A DNA stretch of 64,000 nucleotides from positions 62,001 to 126,000 of the forward strand of contig JAGCZH010000018.1 in NCBI GenBank assembly GCA_017960475.1, given 5' to 3'. This document shows positions 1-7,860 of the stretch, in pieces. How positions within the stretch are numbered: the first letter of the stretch is position 1; every line of letters starts with the position of its first letter. This DNA is from Bacteroidales bacterium. GTDB lineage: Bacteria; Bacteroidota; Bacteroidia; Bacteroidales; P3. A program made the position numbers and the translations under genes. Under the pieces are notes generated by a model. It saw nothing but the letters and a program-made list of their open reading frames with translations, made no database searches and was not told where the DNA came from.

Positions 1-1
1 T

Positions 2-703
2 GTCGCCGTAGCGGTCACCACGGCTATCATTATGCTTGGCGGCAATGGGAAAGGCGCTGACACTGCCGTTGTCGCACAGACCTCGATAGCTGATGACGTC
101 ATAACTGTCAGCGAGCAAGCAAAAGAGGAATCTTTGCCAACAGTAGTGGCTTCAAAAGACGAGACAAAAGTCAATAAAGTCAACTCCGAAACACCGTCAA
201 CAGTCGAGAAGAGAGACAAAGGGATAGGGGTAAAAGAGATAGAGCCTCAGGTTGTGACACCAAGCAATAACACCAATGCAATTGATGCTCAAAAGAAAAT
301 GGCATTAAAGACTGCCGATGATGAGGATAAGCATGACCATGTCGATGTCAAAGCGGATAATAAAGAGAAGACTCCTGTCGCTGTTGTGGAGAGCGTGAAA
401 ACGGACAAAGATAATGGCGAGCCGGAGCCAAAGACCAAACCTCAGGATTTGATTATAAGCATTCCCAATGTCATAACACCCAATGGTGACGGATATAACG
501 ACTGCTGGCGAATACCCGATTTGGAGCGGTATTCTCATGTCGCGGTACAGATATTCACGGCAAAGAGTCAGCAAATATATTCTTCCAGCGACTATCGTGG
601 CGATTTTTGCGGCGCTGATCTTCCTGAAGGCAATTATTTCTATGTCATTCGTATACGCGACATCAACTATAGTCGCCGAGGAGTACTTGTAATAAAAAGA
701 TAA
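2..703 (+). CDS. Type B T9SS sorting-domain protein, 5' end cut by the window
   Basis: The frame is open from base 2, and the first residues (VAVAVTTAIIMLGG) form a short hydrophobic segment, so the true start lies upstream and the ATG at 32 is internal. A charged, low-complexity linker of about 130 residues rich in Lys, Glu, Asp, Val and Thr follows. The last 80 or so residues match the gliding-motility-associated C-terminal domain (type B sorting domain): an IPNVITPNGDGYND opening, an F-x-IFTA-like middle and a short terminal strand ending in VLVIKR. The domain is recognised with good confidence. One hydrophobic segment near the N-terminus followed by a periplasmic linker also resembles anti-sigma-factor-like proteins of Bacteroidota, but the part that would decide is outside the window. 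The next gene starts 3 nt after the stop, so the two are probably co-transcribed. Confidence 0.75.
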   Translation, partial: VAVAVTTAIIMLGGNGKGADTAVVAQTSIADDVITVSEQAKEESLPTVVASKDETKVNKVNSETPSTVEKRDKGIGVKEIEPQVVTPSNNTNAIDAQKKMALKTADDEDKHDHVDVKADNKEKTPVAVVESVKTDKDNGEPEPKTKPQDLIISIPNVITPNGDGYNDCWRIPDLERYSHVAVQIFTAKSQQIYSSSDYRGDFCGADLPEGNYFYVIRIRDINYSRRGVLVIKR

Positions 704-706
704 GCG

Positions 707-1675
707 ATGGTGAAGGAAGAGAGATACAGACAGCTATATGCACAGATAAAGAGTGTCGCGGAAGGGGAGAGCGACAGTATTGCCGTTATGGCCAACATGG
801 CGGCGATGATTCATGATGCTTTTCATTTCTGGTGGACCGGTTTCTATCGTGTTGTTGAAAGAGAGCTTGTGTTGGGACCTTTCCAAGGGCCTCTGGCGTG
901 TATGCATATAGGCTATGGTCGAGGCGTATGCGGCACAGCGTGGAAAGAGCGTCGCACGGTGGTTGTCCCCGATGTGGAGCAGTTTCCTGGTCATATAGCT
1001 TGCAGCAGCGAGAGCCGTAGCGAGATAGTTGTTCCAGTAGTGCAGAAGGGTGCTGTCGTGGCCGTGCTGGACATCGACAGCCGTGAGCTTGACACTTTCG
1101 ACGACACCGATGCTGAATGGCTTGAGAAGATTGTCGCCCTGCTGCCGCCACTTGGCGGCGAACAGGAAATATATCTTGCCGCCGGTTGCTTCTGGGGTGC
1201 GGAAAAATACCTTAAACTTATAGAAGGTGTAACCTTCACCGAGGTAGGCTTCGCCAACGGCAACGCCGAAAACCCTACTTACAAGGAAGTCTATACCGAT
1301 AATACGGGATATGCCGAGACGGTGCATCTGCGATATAACCCTAATGTGGTGAGCCTACGCTTCCTGCTCGAGATGTACTTCAAGGCCATCGACCCAACCA
1401 GCCTTAACAAGCAGGGCGAGGACGAAGGTACACGCTACCGCACAGGAATCTACTATTGCAATCAGTCTGACCGCGCTATTATTGACGATGTTACGGCTAA
1501 AGAGGCGAAGAAGTACGGATTGCCGTTGCAAGTCGAAGTGGAACCGTTACGCAACTTTTACCGTGCCGAGGAATACCATCAAGACTACCTCGACAAGAAC
1601 CCATCCGGCTACTGCCACCTGCCCGTCGCCCTTTTCGAACTGGCAAAGAAAGCGAAGGATATTGTGCGACAATAA
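707..1675 (+). CDS. msrA: Fused free methionine-(R)-sulfoxide reductase and peptide methionine-(S)-sulfoxide reductase
   Basis: This 322-aa protein joins two antioxidant repair enzymes. Residues 1 to about 145 are a GAF-type fRMsr (YebR family), which reduces free Met-R-sulfoxide. Its cysteines C65, C75 and C99 keep the 10- and 24-residue spacing of the catalytic set in E. coli YebR (C84, C94, C118). Residues about 153-322 are MsrA, which reduces Met-S-sulfoxide in proteins and as the free amino acid. It has the GCFWG motif (catalytic C161) and a C-terminal GYCHL with the likely resolving C303. No signal peptide is seen, so it is cytoplasmic. The junction is a short PPLGGEQ linker with no stop or frameshift. 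It follows the previous gene by 3 nt. Family assignments are strong. Dual activity on both diastereomers is inferred. Confidence 0.93.
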   Translation: MVKEERYRQLYAQIKSVAEGESDSIAVMANMAAMIHDAFHFWWTGFYRVVERELVLGPFQGPLACMHIGYGRGVCGTAWKERRTVVVPDVEQFPGHIACSSESRSEIVVPVVQKGAVVAVLDIDSRELDTFDDTDAEWLEKIVALLPPLGGEQEIYLAAGCFWGAEKYLKLIEGVTFTEVGFANGNAENPTYKEVYTDNTGYAETVHLRYNPNVVSLRFLLEMYFKAIDPTSLNKQGEDEGTRYRTGIYYCNQSDRAIIDDVTAKEAKKYGLPLQVEVEPLRNFYRAEEYHQDYLDKNPSGYCHLPVALFELAKKAKDIVRQ

Positions 1676-1748
1676 AGCTTTCCGATTTTCAAGCGAAAAA
1701 GACCCTTAAACTTTTTAAATATTTCAAACCCTTTGAACCTTTACTAAA

Positions 1749-3515
1749 ATGTTATGCAGGGGGAAACATATATGGCTGTTGCTATTGTTGTTTGGCTGTG
1801 CCAGTCTGCGCAGCCAGGTCGTCGTCACCCTGCCTTTCTATGATAATTTTGAGAGTTACATTGAAGACTCAACTAGGCAAATCGATGCAACTTATTATTA
1901 TCATCCCGCCTATCATTTCTTCGGTGGCTGGGAAGGCTGTACTCGCGGTTGGGCGGGAAGTATGATTCGAAGGCCTCACATTTTGTTTGCGCCTTACAGC
2001 AATTACAGCTATATCAACAACAGTATGGTGTCTATGGACTATGCCGGCGCTTGGAATGACTATCATCCTGCGCCCGGTTTTTGGGATACGACCTACGACT
2101 ACAAGTGCGGCGGGGCACTGTTGGCGTCGCCTTGGTTCTACGAATTGCCTGCATGGGTTACCTTCGATTTCGTTGTCGCGCAAGACACAAATAGTCCAGA
2201 TCCGGACGCCGGACTTATAGCGCTCGAAATAGAGGTGGGCATATTGACCGACTCGGTGCCTGACACCACTACTACTCTTTGGTGGTGGGAAGACCGCACC
2301 AGTTGGCCCTGTAATCCCACCTGTGGACGTGATTTCATCCCATTCTCGACTCTTACCTACACGCTTAACGGCCATGAGTGGCAACACTTCGATGTTAATG
2401 TGCTCGGAATGTTTGACGGTGTCTCGCCGCCCTACCGCATCGGATTCCGCACCCAAAGATGTGACACCCTTACTGTTTCATTCCCGGGAGGAAACTCCAC
2501 CTTCATTGACAACATACATATCTATCCTGCCAATATCACCACACGCGACACACTGCGTTACACCGACACCATATGCCTCGGAACGGCATACAGTGGTCAT
2601 GGTTTTACCCCAACAGCCGGTCAGATAAACACTCCAGGCACTTACACCTTCAATTATACCGATTTGGTGAACGACAGCACTGTCGATGTTCACCTGCTGA
2701 CGCTGACCATCCTGCCCACAAGCGACACTGTGCTCTACGACACCATCTTCATCGGTGACAGTCTTCTCTTTTTCGACTCCACGCTGACAGAAAGCGGCAT
2801 ATACTCATATACCATCGTTGCCGCCAATGGTTGCGACTCGACGGTGACGCTGCATCTGCAGACCGTTATCCATAGGGACACCGTAACTGTAAGAGACACC
2901 ATCTGTCTCGGTGAGAGATACACCGGCTACGGATTCATAGCCCAGCCGACGATGCCAGGTACCTTTACTTACCATCGTGACAGCGTGGATGCCTATGCAC
3001 AGCGACACTACATACTGAAGCTGTTTGTCAGTCCGACAGACTCATCGACACTGCACATCAGCATCGACACTGGCAGCACTTTTATGTACGATGGAACCGC
3101 AATCATTGCCAGCGGCGAATACATCTTCCATTTCACTAACCAATATGGATGCGATTCGACGGTGACGCTGATAGTCACCTTCAATGCTGTTCCTCCGATA
3201 ATACCCGAAGACACAATACCGACAGTCGAGGAGCCGCCGATGTACAATATCTGGTTCCCCAATGTCTTCACTCCAGACATGGAAACCAACAACCTCTTTC
3301 GTGGCTATCTGGATTTCGAGCCGCTAAAGTACGAACTAAATATTTTCAATCGTTTTGGTCTTCAGATTTTCAGAACCAACGACCCTAACGCCACTTGGGA
3401 CGGCACGGCTCATGGCATCCCCCAGCCGCAGGCTGCATATGTGTATAAATACGAAGTCCATCTTCCCAACGGCATTATCAGCACCGGCATAGGCACGGTA
3501 ACTTTGATAAGGTGA
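1749..3515 (+). CDS. Secreted protein with type B T9SS sorting domain
   Basis: This 588-aa protein begins with a clear signal peptide (hydrophobic core about residues 7-21, cleavage near LRSQ). Residues 25-260 look like a jelly-roll or lectin-like surface domain with many aromatics (YDNFE, WVTFDFVV, FIDNIHIYP), but no named family is certain. Residues 265-480 hold repeats around the pairs DTICLG...G and YGCDSTVTL, a pattern common in Bacteroidota adhesin-like proteins. The last 95 residues (from NIWFPNVFTPD) match the type B sorting domain, so export through T9SS to the cell surface is expected. The start is supported by the signal peptide right after ATG. A pyrimidine-rich tract at 1710-1745 precedes it. 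The ligand or substrate is unknown. Confidence 0.85.
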   Translation: MLCRGKHIWLLLLLFGCASLRSQVVVTLPFYDNFESYIEDSTRQIDATYYYHPAYHFFGGWEGCTRGWAGSMIRRPHILFAPYSNYSYINNSMVSMDYAGAWNDYHPAPGFWDTTYDYKCGGALLASPWFYELPAWVTFDFVVAQDTNSPDPDAGLIALEIEVGILTDSVPDTTTTLWWWEDRTSWPCNPTCGRDFIPFSTLTYTLNGHEWQHFDVNVLGMFDGVSPPYRIGFRTQRCDTLTVSFPGGNSTFIDNIHIYPANITTRDTLRYTDTICLGTAYSGHGFTPTAGQINTPGTYTFNYTDLVNDSTVDVHLLTLTILPTSDTVLYDTIFIGDSLLFFDSTLTESGIYSYTIVAANGCDSTVTLHLQTVIHRDTVTVRDTICLGERYTGYGFIAQPTMPGTFTYHRDSVDAYAQRHYILKLFVSPTDSSTLHISIDTGSTFMYDGTAIIASGEYIFHFTNQYGCDSTVTLIVTFNAVPPIIPEDTIPTVEEPPMYNIWFPNVFTPDMETNNLFRGYLDFEPLKYELNIFNRFGLQIFRTNDPNATWDGTAHGIPQPQAAYVYKYEVHLPNGIISTGIGTVTLIR

Positions 3516-3546
3516 TATATAAATGGAATAAAAAAGGTAAGCAACA

Positions 3547-4710
3547 ATGAAGAAGGCCTTGATGCTATGTGCGGCGATGATTGCCTTCGCCACTAATATT
3601 TCGGCACAGAACAGATACGAAATGCGCTGCTGGATTGTTGGCGATTCATTGAAAGTCAATGTCGATTATGTTTCGGAGAAGGAGTTCCCCGAAGTCGAGG
3701 ACTATTTCCTGCTTACTCAGGTTGCCAATATAAAGACCATATCGACTGGCTGTACCGGATACACTTTTCATAACGACGCCGACACCGTCCGTCTCGACAA
3801 CTTGCAATTGTTTTCCAATCCACATCTTCCGAAATACATCAACGTGTATTACACTCTGCCGTTATCCAGTTTCCGCACAGCCGATGGTGCCATCGTTTTG
3901 CGGCGTGAGGGTAACTGGTACCCACATCGGAACGGCGAGCTTCTTACGGCGAAAGTCAGCATTGAGGCTGACGACTACTATCTTCTCGGCGGGAGCGAAG
4001 CAACACCCTCGTTCGACCTGCATCTAGTGCTACTTCCAAAGAATAAATACAAGTGCAAGGTTATCGAAAATGCAACGCGCCCCTTCCATTTCTATCGCCT
4101 TGCAAGCGACACCACACAGTACCCCGATGCCTATTACCGCGAGTTCGTGGATTCTTACAACTTCTACTGCTCCTTCTTCGGCGATTCCTTGTCTTCAAAG
4201 CCAATGAACATCGTCGAGATTGGAGACCCACAGTTTGTGATGTGCCAGTCGCTACGCGATATGATTATCCTCGGACATTATTTCTATGATGTTTACACGA
4301 TGATACCCGACTTTTCGTGGATTCCACACGAGGTAGCGCACCAATGGTGGGGCGACGGCATCTTCTTCGAACATCTCGACTATGCTTTAAGCGAAAGTTT
4401 GACTGAGTATATCAAGCTGCAATACCTCAAAAGCCGCGGGCGTGGCTACGAGGAGCAGACGGAATACTATAAGGCGATGATGGAACGTGCCGAAAAAACT
4501 TTGCCAATCGCCGATATCCACAGCGTGGAGTCGCAGGATGAGTCCATTGCCATCTACCATGCCGCGCCATATTGCTTAACCCTTGAGGATATGGCGGCTG
4601 TCAATACCACCCTGCAACAACTCTATACCAATCACAAACACACAATAGTGAGCCGAGACACGTTCCTGCGAGAATGTAAGACCTTGCAGCACTGGCTGAA
4701 GTCTGAATAA
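3547..4710 (+). CDS. Exported M1-like zinc metallopeptidase
   Basis: This 387-aa protein has a signal peptide (residues 1-20, cleavage after NISA). The zinc motif HEVAHQWWGD is at residues 261-270 and a downstream acidic helix ALSESLTEY supplies the likely third ligand E283, as in gluzincins of family M1. Residues 22-150 probably form the N-terminal beta domain. Two features are unusual: the protein is much shorter than typical M1 aminopeptidases (600 residues or more), and the interval from the HExxH motif to the glutamate is 17 residues instead of the usual 18. No GxMEN exopeptidase motif was seen, so aminopeptidase activity is uncertain. It lies 31 nt after the type B protein and is likely co-transcribed with it. 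Confidence 0.75.
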   Translation: MKKALMLCAAMIAFATNISAQNRYEMRCWIVGDSLKVNVDYVSEKEFPEVEDYFLLTQVANIKTISTGCTGYTFHNDADTVRLDNLQLFSNPHLPKYINVYYTLPLSSFRTADGAIVLRREGNWYPHRNGELLTAKVSIEADDYYLLGGSEATPSFDLHLVLLPKNKYKCKVIENATRPFHFYRLASDTTQYPDAYYREFVDSYNFYCSFFGDSLSSKPMNIVEIGDPQFVMCQSLRDMIILGHYFYDVYTMIPDFSWIPHEVAHQWWGDGIFFEHLDYALSESLTEYIKLQYLKSRGRGYEEQTEYYKAMMERAEKTLPIADIHSVESQDESIAIYHAAPYCLTLEDMAAVNTTLQQLYTNHKHTIVSRDTFLRECKTLQHWLKSE

Positions 4711-4732
4711 TAATAGTTATGGATATTTTAGT

Positions 4733-4882
4733 GCGGACGAGCCGTCCGCGTTCCTGATAATGTTCCTGTATAGTGCAGGTGAGCCGTCCGCGTTCCTGAT
4801 AGTGTTCCTGTATAGTGCAGGTGAGCCGTCCGTGTTCCTGATAATGTTCCTGTATAATGTGGACGAGCCGTCCGCGTTCCTA
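4733..4882. repeat. Tandem array of 42-bp hairpin-forming repeats
   Basis: Three full 42-bp units start at 4733, 4775 and 4817, and a partial fourth unit starts at 4859. The first copy contains GCGGACG-AGC-CGTCCGC, a perfect 7-bp stem with a 3-nt loop. The fourth has the same stem with one G-T pair, and the middle two carry mismatches. Each stem is followed by GCGTTCCTGATA and TGTTCCTGTATA-like sequence. The array fills the space between two convergent genes and ends exactly at the stop codon of the minus-strand gene (4883). It is not CRISPR-like because the units abut without unique spacers. It may act as a bidirectional terminator or be a REP-type mobile repeat. Confidence 0.85.
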
Positions 4883-5425
4883 TTAGAAGCGTTCCTGAAT
4901 CTCGTTCTTCATGAACTCGATGGCTTCGTCGGTGGGGATTTTGCTCTTGGCGCAGCTCTCAAAGATAGCACCAGCAAGACTGGTTGGATCAGCGTCAGCA
5001 GGCAGTTTCACGGCGCTGCCGTTGATGAGGTTAATCATCTCCTCTTTGGCTTCGCGGATGCGGTTCCAGCTCTCTGTGGTGAGGTATACCTGTTGGCTGA
5101 GGTTGTGCTCCCACTCGTCGCGGATGCTTTTGGTCATTGCAATCTGCAATGTCTTGATGTCCATACCAGGACGGAATGTGCGCAGGATAAGGCTGTTGGG
5201 TGAGATGCGCTCCAGATATAGCGCCATGCGCTCATAGGCCTGCAGACGGATGGGGGTGACAACTTTGAGTGACTCTTTGTGCTCATCGATTTTCATCTGC
5301 AGCATCTGTGATTTCTGCTGGTTGTCGAAATAGGATACGACGACCTTGTAAAAAATAAAACCTGTCACAGCTACCGACAAAAGCGCCGTCAGGACTAGGA
5401 TGATAGCAATTGCTGTTGTTGACAT
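4883..5425 (-). CDS. Single-pass membrane protein of unknown function
   Basis: This 180-aa protein has an N-terminal transmembrane segment (about residues 5-28, ending in FIFYKVVVSYF). A helical, charged cytoplasmic region of about 150 residues follows, with phrases such as VTPIRLQAYERMALYLERISP and IRDEWEHNLSQQVYLT. The pattern matches a conserved family of short membrane proteins in Bacteroidota (DUF7935-like from memory), with no known function. It lies downstream of lepA on the same strand, 52 nt away, with a hairpin repeat in the gap. The stop codon sits directly against the 42-bp repeat array. Confidence 0.8.
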   Translation of the reverse strand: MSTTAIAIILVLTALLSVAVTGFIFYKVVVSYFDNQQKSQMLQMKIDEHKESLKVVTPIRLQAYERMALYLERISPNSLILRTFRPGMDIKTLQIAMTKSIRDEWEHNLSQQVYLTTESWNRIREAKEEMINLINGSAVKLPADADPTSLAGAIFESCAKSKIPTDEAIEFMKNEIQERF

Positions 5426-5451
5426 AACTATTATTATTTATCGCTATTATT

Positions 5452-5468
5452 GCAGGCGGCTCGCCTGC
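5452..5468. repeat. Single hairpin repeat related to the 42-bp array
   Basis: GCAGGCG-GCT-CGCCTGC is a perfect 7-bp stem with a 3-nt loop. Read on the other strand the loop is AGC, the same as in the array at 4733-4882. Stem positions differ from that array by paired changes. It lies between lepA and the small membrane protein gene. Confidence 0.75.
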
Positions 5469-5477
5469 GTACCGTTT

Positions 5478-7265
5478 TTAATCTAATTTTAATACTGCCA
5501 GGAAGGCACTCTGGGGCACCTCTACGTTGCCCACTTGGCGCATACGTTTCTTGCCTTCTTTCTGTTTTTCGAGGAGTTTGCGCTTACGGGTGATGTCGCC
5601 TCCGTAGCATTTGGCGGTGACATCCTTGCGTACCTGGCGCACAGTCTCACGGGCAATGATTTTGCTTCCAATGGCGGCCTGAATGGCGACATCGAACTGC
5701 TGACGAGGAATGAGGTCTTTCAGTTTCTCGCACATCTTGCGGCCAATGGGGTATGCGTTGTCGACATAGGTGAGAGTGGATAGTGCGTCGACGGGGTCGC
5801 CGTTGAGGAGTATCTCCAGTTTCACCAGCTTGCTGGGCTTGAAACCGTTGAGGTAGTAGTCGAACGAGGCGTAGCCTTTCGAGATACTCTTCAGCTTGTC
5901 GTAGAAGTCGAAGACCACCTCGCCGAGGGGCAGATCGAAGGTTATCTCGATGCGGTCGGTGGTGAGGTAGTTCTGATTCTTCAGGATGCCACGCTTGTCC
6001 ATGCAGAGTTTGATGACAGGGCCAATATAGTCGGCCTTGGTGATGATCTGCGCATGGATGTAAGGCTCGTAGACCTCCTTGATGTTGTTAGGTTCGGGCA
6101 TACCCGACGGGTTGTATACGTCAATCTCCTGACCGTTGGTCAATTGCACCTTGTACTGCACGTTGGGCACCGTGGTGATGACATCCATATTGAACTCACG
6201 TGTCAGGCGTTCCTGAACAATCTCCATGTGCAGCAGACCAAGGAATCCGCAGCGGAAGCCGAAACCAAGAGCCAATGAGCTCTCAGGCTCGAAGGTCAGA
6301 GAGGCGTCGTTGAGTTGCAGCTTCTCTATGCTGGCGCGGAGCTCCTCATAGTCGTCGGTATCGACAGGATAGACGCCGGCGAAGACCATGGGCTTGACCG
6401 ATTCGAAGCCTTCGATAGCCTTCTCGCAAGGACGTTCCACGTGGGTGATGGTATCGCCCACACGAACCTCCTTGGAGGTCTTGATGCCGCTGATGATGTA
6501 GCCCACGTTGCCGGCTTTGAGTTCCTTGCATGGCTCCATATTGAGGCGCAGCACACCTATCTCGTCGGCGTGGTAGTCTTTCTCGGTGCTGACGAATTTC
6601 ACCCAGTCATTGGTTTTTATTGTGCCGTTGACAATGCGGAAATAGGAGATAATGCCGCGGAAAGGGTTGAAGACAGAATCGAAGACAAGAGCTTGCAGGG
6701 GGGCGTTTTCGTCGCCTTGAGGAGCGGGAACTCTGTCGACGATGGCGTTGAGTATCTCAGGTACGCCTACGCCAGTTTTTGCGCTGCAGGAGAGAATGTC
6801 CTCGCGTGGACATCCAAGCAGATCCATTATCTCGTCGGCAACCTCTTCGGGCATAGCGCTGTCGAGGTCTATTTTGTTCATCACGGGTATGATCTCGAGG
6901 TCGTTCTCGAGAGCCAGGTACAGGTTGCTTATGGTTTGGGCTTGAATGCCCTGGGTGGCGTCGACGACGAGGAGAGCGCCTTCACATGCTGCTATGGAGC
7001 GGCTTACCTCATAGCTGAAGTCGACATGGCCAGGAGTGTCTATAAGGTTCAGGACATAGTTTTCTCCACCGCGATGGAAGTTCATCTGGATAGCGTGGCT
7101 TTTGATGGTTATGCCACGTTCCTTCTCGAGCTCCATGTCGTCGAGGACTTGGTCCTGCATGTCGCGTTGCGACACGGTGTTGGTGGCCTCGAGCAGTCGG
7201 TCGGCGAGAGTGCTTTTGCCGTGGTCGATATGGGCGATGATGCAGAAGTTGCGGATGTTTTTCAA
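5478..7265 (-). CDS. lepA: Elongation factor 4 (LepA GTPase)
   Basis: This 595-aa translational GTPase has the normal EF4 length. LepA acts on the ribosome, back-translocating or remodelling elongation and initiation complexes under stress. The GTPase motifs are visible near the N-terminus: AHIDHGKST (about residues 10-18), DTPGHVDFS (G3) and NKIDLD (G4). The RGIT effector region and the LepA-specific C-terminal domain ([17 protein letters not shown]) are present. The start [16 protein letters not shown] is typical of the family. The protein is cytosolic and membrane-associated in other species. The downstream neighbour on the same strand is a small membrane protein. Confidence 0.98.
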   Translation of the reverse strand: MKNIRNFCIIAHIDHGKSTLADRLLEATNTVSQRDMQDQVLDDMELEKERGITIKSHAIQMNFHRGGENYVLNLIDTPGHVDFSYEVSRSIAACEGALLVVDATQGIQAQTISNLYLALENDLEIIPVMNKIDLDSAMPEEVADEIMDLLGCPREDILSCSAKTGVGVPEILNAIVDRVPAPQGDENAPLQALVFDSVFNPFRGIISYFRIVNGTIKTNDWVKFVSTEKDYHADEIGVLRLNMEPCKELKAGNVGYIISGIKTSKEVRVGDTITHVERPCEKAIEGFESVKPMVFAGVYPVDTDDYEELRASIEKLQLNDASLTFEPESSLALGFGFRCGFLGLLHMEIVQERLTREFNMDVITTVPNVQYKVQLTNGQEIDVYNPSGMPEPNNIKEVYEPYIHAQIITKADYIGPVIKLCMDKRGILKNQNYLTTDRIEITFDLPLGEVVFDFYDKLKSISKGYASFDYYLNGFKPSKLVKLEILLNGDPVDALSTLTYVDNAYPIGRKMCEKLKDLIPRQQFDVAIQAAIGSKIIARETVRQVRKDVTAKCYGGDITRKRKLLEKQKEGKKRMRQVGNVEVPQSAFLAVLKLD

Positions 7266-7305
7266 AGTGGGAAGCTTATATTAGGTTGGGGGTGTTTAAT
7301 AAATG

Positions 7306-7344
7306 CAAAAACACTGGCAGCAAACATGCTGCCAGGTGTTTTGT
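7306..7344 (-). terminator. Intrinsic terminator of the Cys/His-rich protein gene
   Basis: On the minus strand CTGGCAGC-ATGTTT-GCTGCCAG forms an 8-bp stem that is followed by TGTTTTTG, with flanking A and T runs extending the pairing. It separates the Cys-rich gene from lepA. Confidence 0.75.
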
Positions 7345-7369
7345 TTCGGGAGGCTCCACGTGGGATTGT

Positions 7370-7684
7370 TTATTTGGAGCTCTTCTTTTGATCCTCTTTC
7401 TTGCCGTCGTGGTTGCAGCCTTCTTTGTTGCCGCATTGTTTTTGGCATGAAGGTTTGTTCTCGCTTTTAGCGTCTTTCTGTTTGGCGTCGGCCTGTTTGC
7501 CTGCGCACTGATGGTGGGGGCAATTGCCGCAGCTTTTTTTCTGGGCGTCCTTATTGTCGGACTTTACACTCTGGGTTGGAGTGGCTTTGGGCTGGTTTTC
7601 AGAAGTTTTTTTTGCGGGAGCCTGAGCCATGGCCATGCCGACGAAGAGCATCATTGTGGCGGCGAAAAGTGCGATTTTTTTCAT
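7370..7684 (-). CDS. Small exported Cys/His-rich Lys-rich protein
   Basis: This 104-aa protein starts with a clean signal peptide (MKKIALFAATMMLFVGMAMA, cleavage before QAPAKK). The mature part is about one quarter lysine and low in hydrophobics. It contains a cluster CGNCPHHQC followed by CQKQCG and GCNHD: six cysteines and three histidines within about 40 residues. This arrangement suggests periplasmic metal binding or a disulfide-stapled peptide, but no family is recognised. A pyrimidine-rich leader tract precedes it (7708-7746, read in the gene's sense) and a strong terminator follows, so it is probably a single-gene unit. Confidence 0.75.
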   Translation of the reverse strand: MKKIALFAATMMLFVGMAMAQAPAKKTSENQPKATPTQSVKSDNKDAQKKSCGNCPHHQCAGKQADAKQKDAKSENKPSCQKQCGNKEGCNHDGKKEDQKKSSK

Positions 7685-7810
7685 GATGAATGATATGATT
7701 TTGGGTTTAAAAGGTTTGAAAGGTTTAAAGGGCTTGAAATGTTGAAAAGTGTTTCACGGAAAAATAAAAACGTCGGTTTGGGTATATTTATTATTGATGA
7801 AACAAAAAAT

Positions 7811-7842
7811 TTTTGTCGAACAGTTTTCTTTTAGTATCTTTG
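7811..7842 (+). promoter_or_regulatory. Bacteroidota-type promoter of the lipid kinase gene
   Basis: TTTTG (7811-7815) and TATCTTTG (7835-7842) are separated by exactly 19 nt, matching the TTTG / TAnnTTTG consensus. The ATG at 7861 lies about 18 nt after the -7 box. This rules out a TTG start at 7813, which would sit inside the promoter. Confidence 0.8.
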
Positions 7843-7860
7843 CACTTTCAAAACTTGTAT

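Noticed and set aside
4733..4882. CRISPR array
   Set aside because: The 42-bp units are contiguous and nearly identical, with no unique spacers and no cas genes.
4760..5203. Plus-strand ORF starting inside the 42-bp array
   Set aside because: It is made of repeat units and the antisense of the small membrane protein gene.
6315..7391. 358-codon plus-strand frame opposite lepA
   Set aside because: Antisense shadow of a strongly conserved gene with no independent support.
7813..7860. TTG start extending the lipid kinase N-terminus
   Set aside because: It would lie within the promoter, between the -33 and -7 boxes. The ATG at 7861 fits the family N-terminus.
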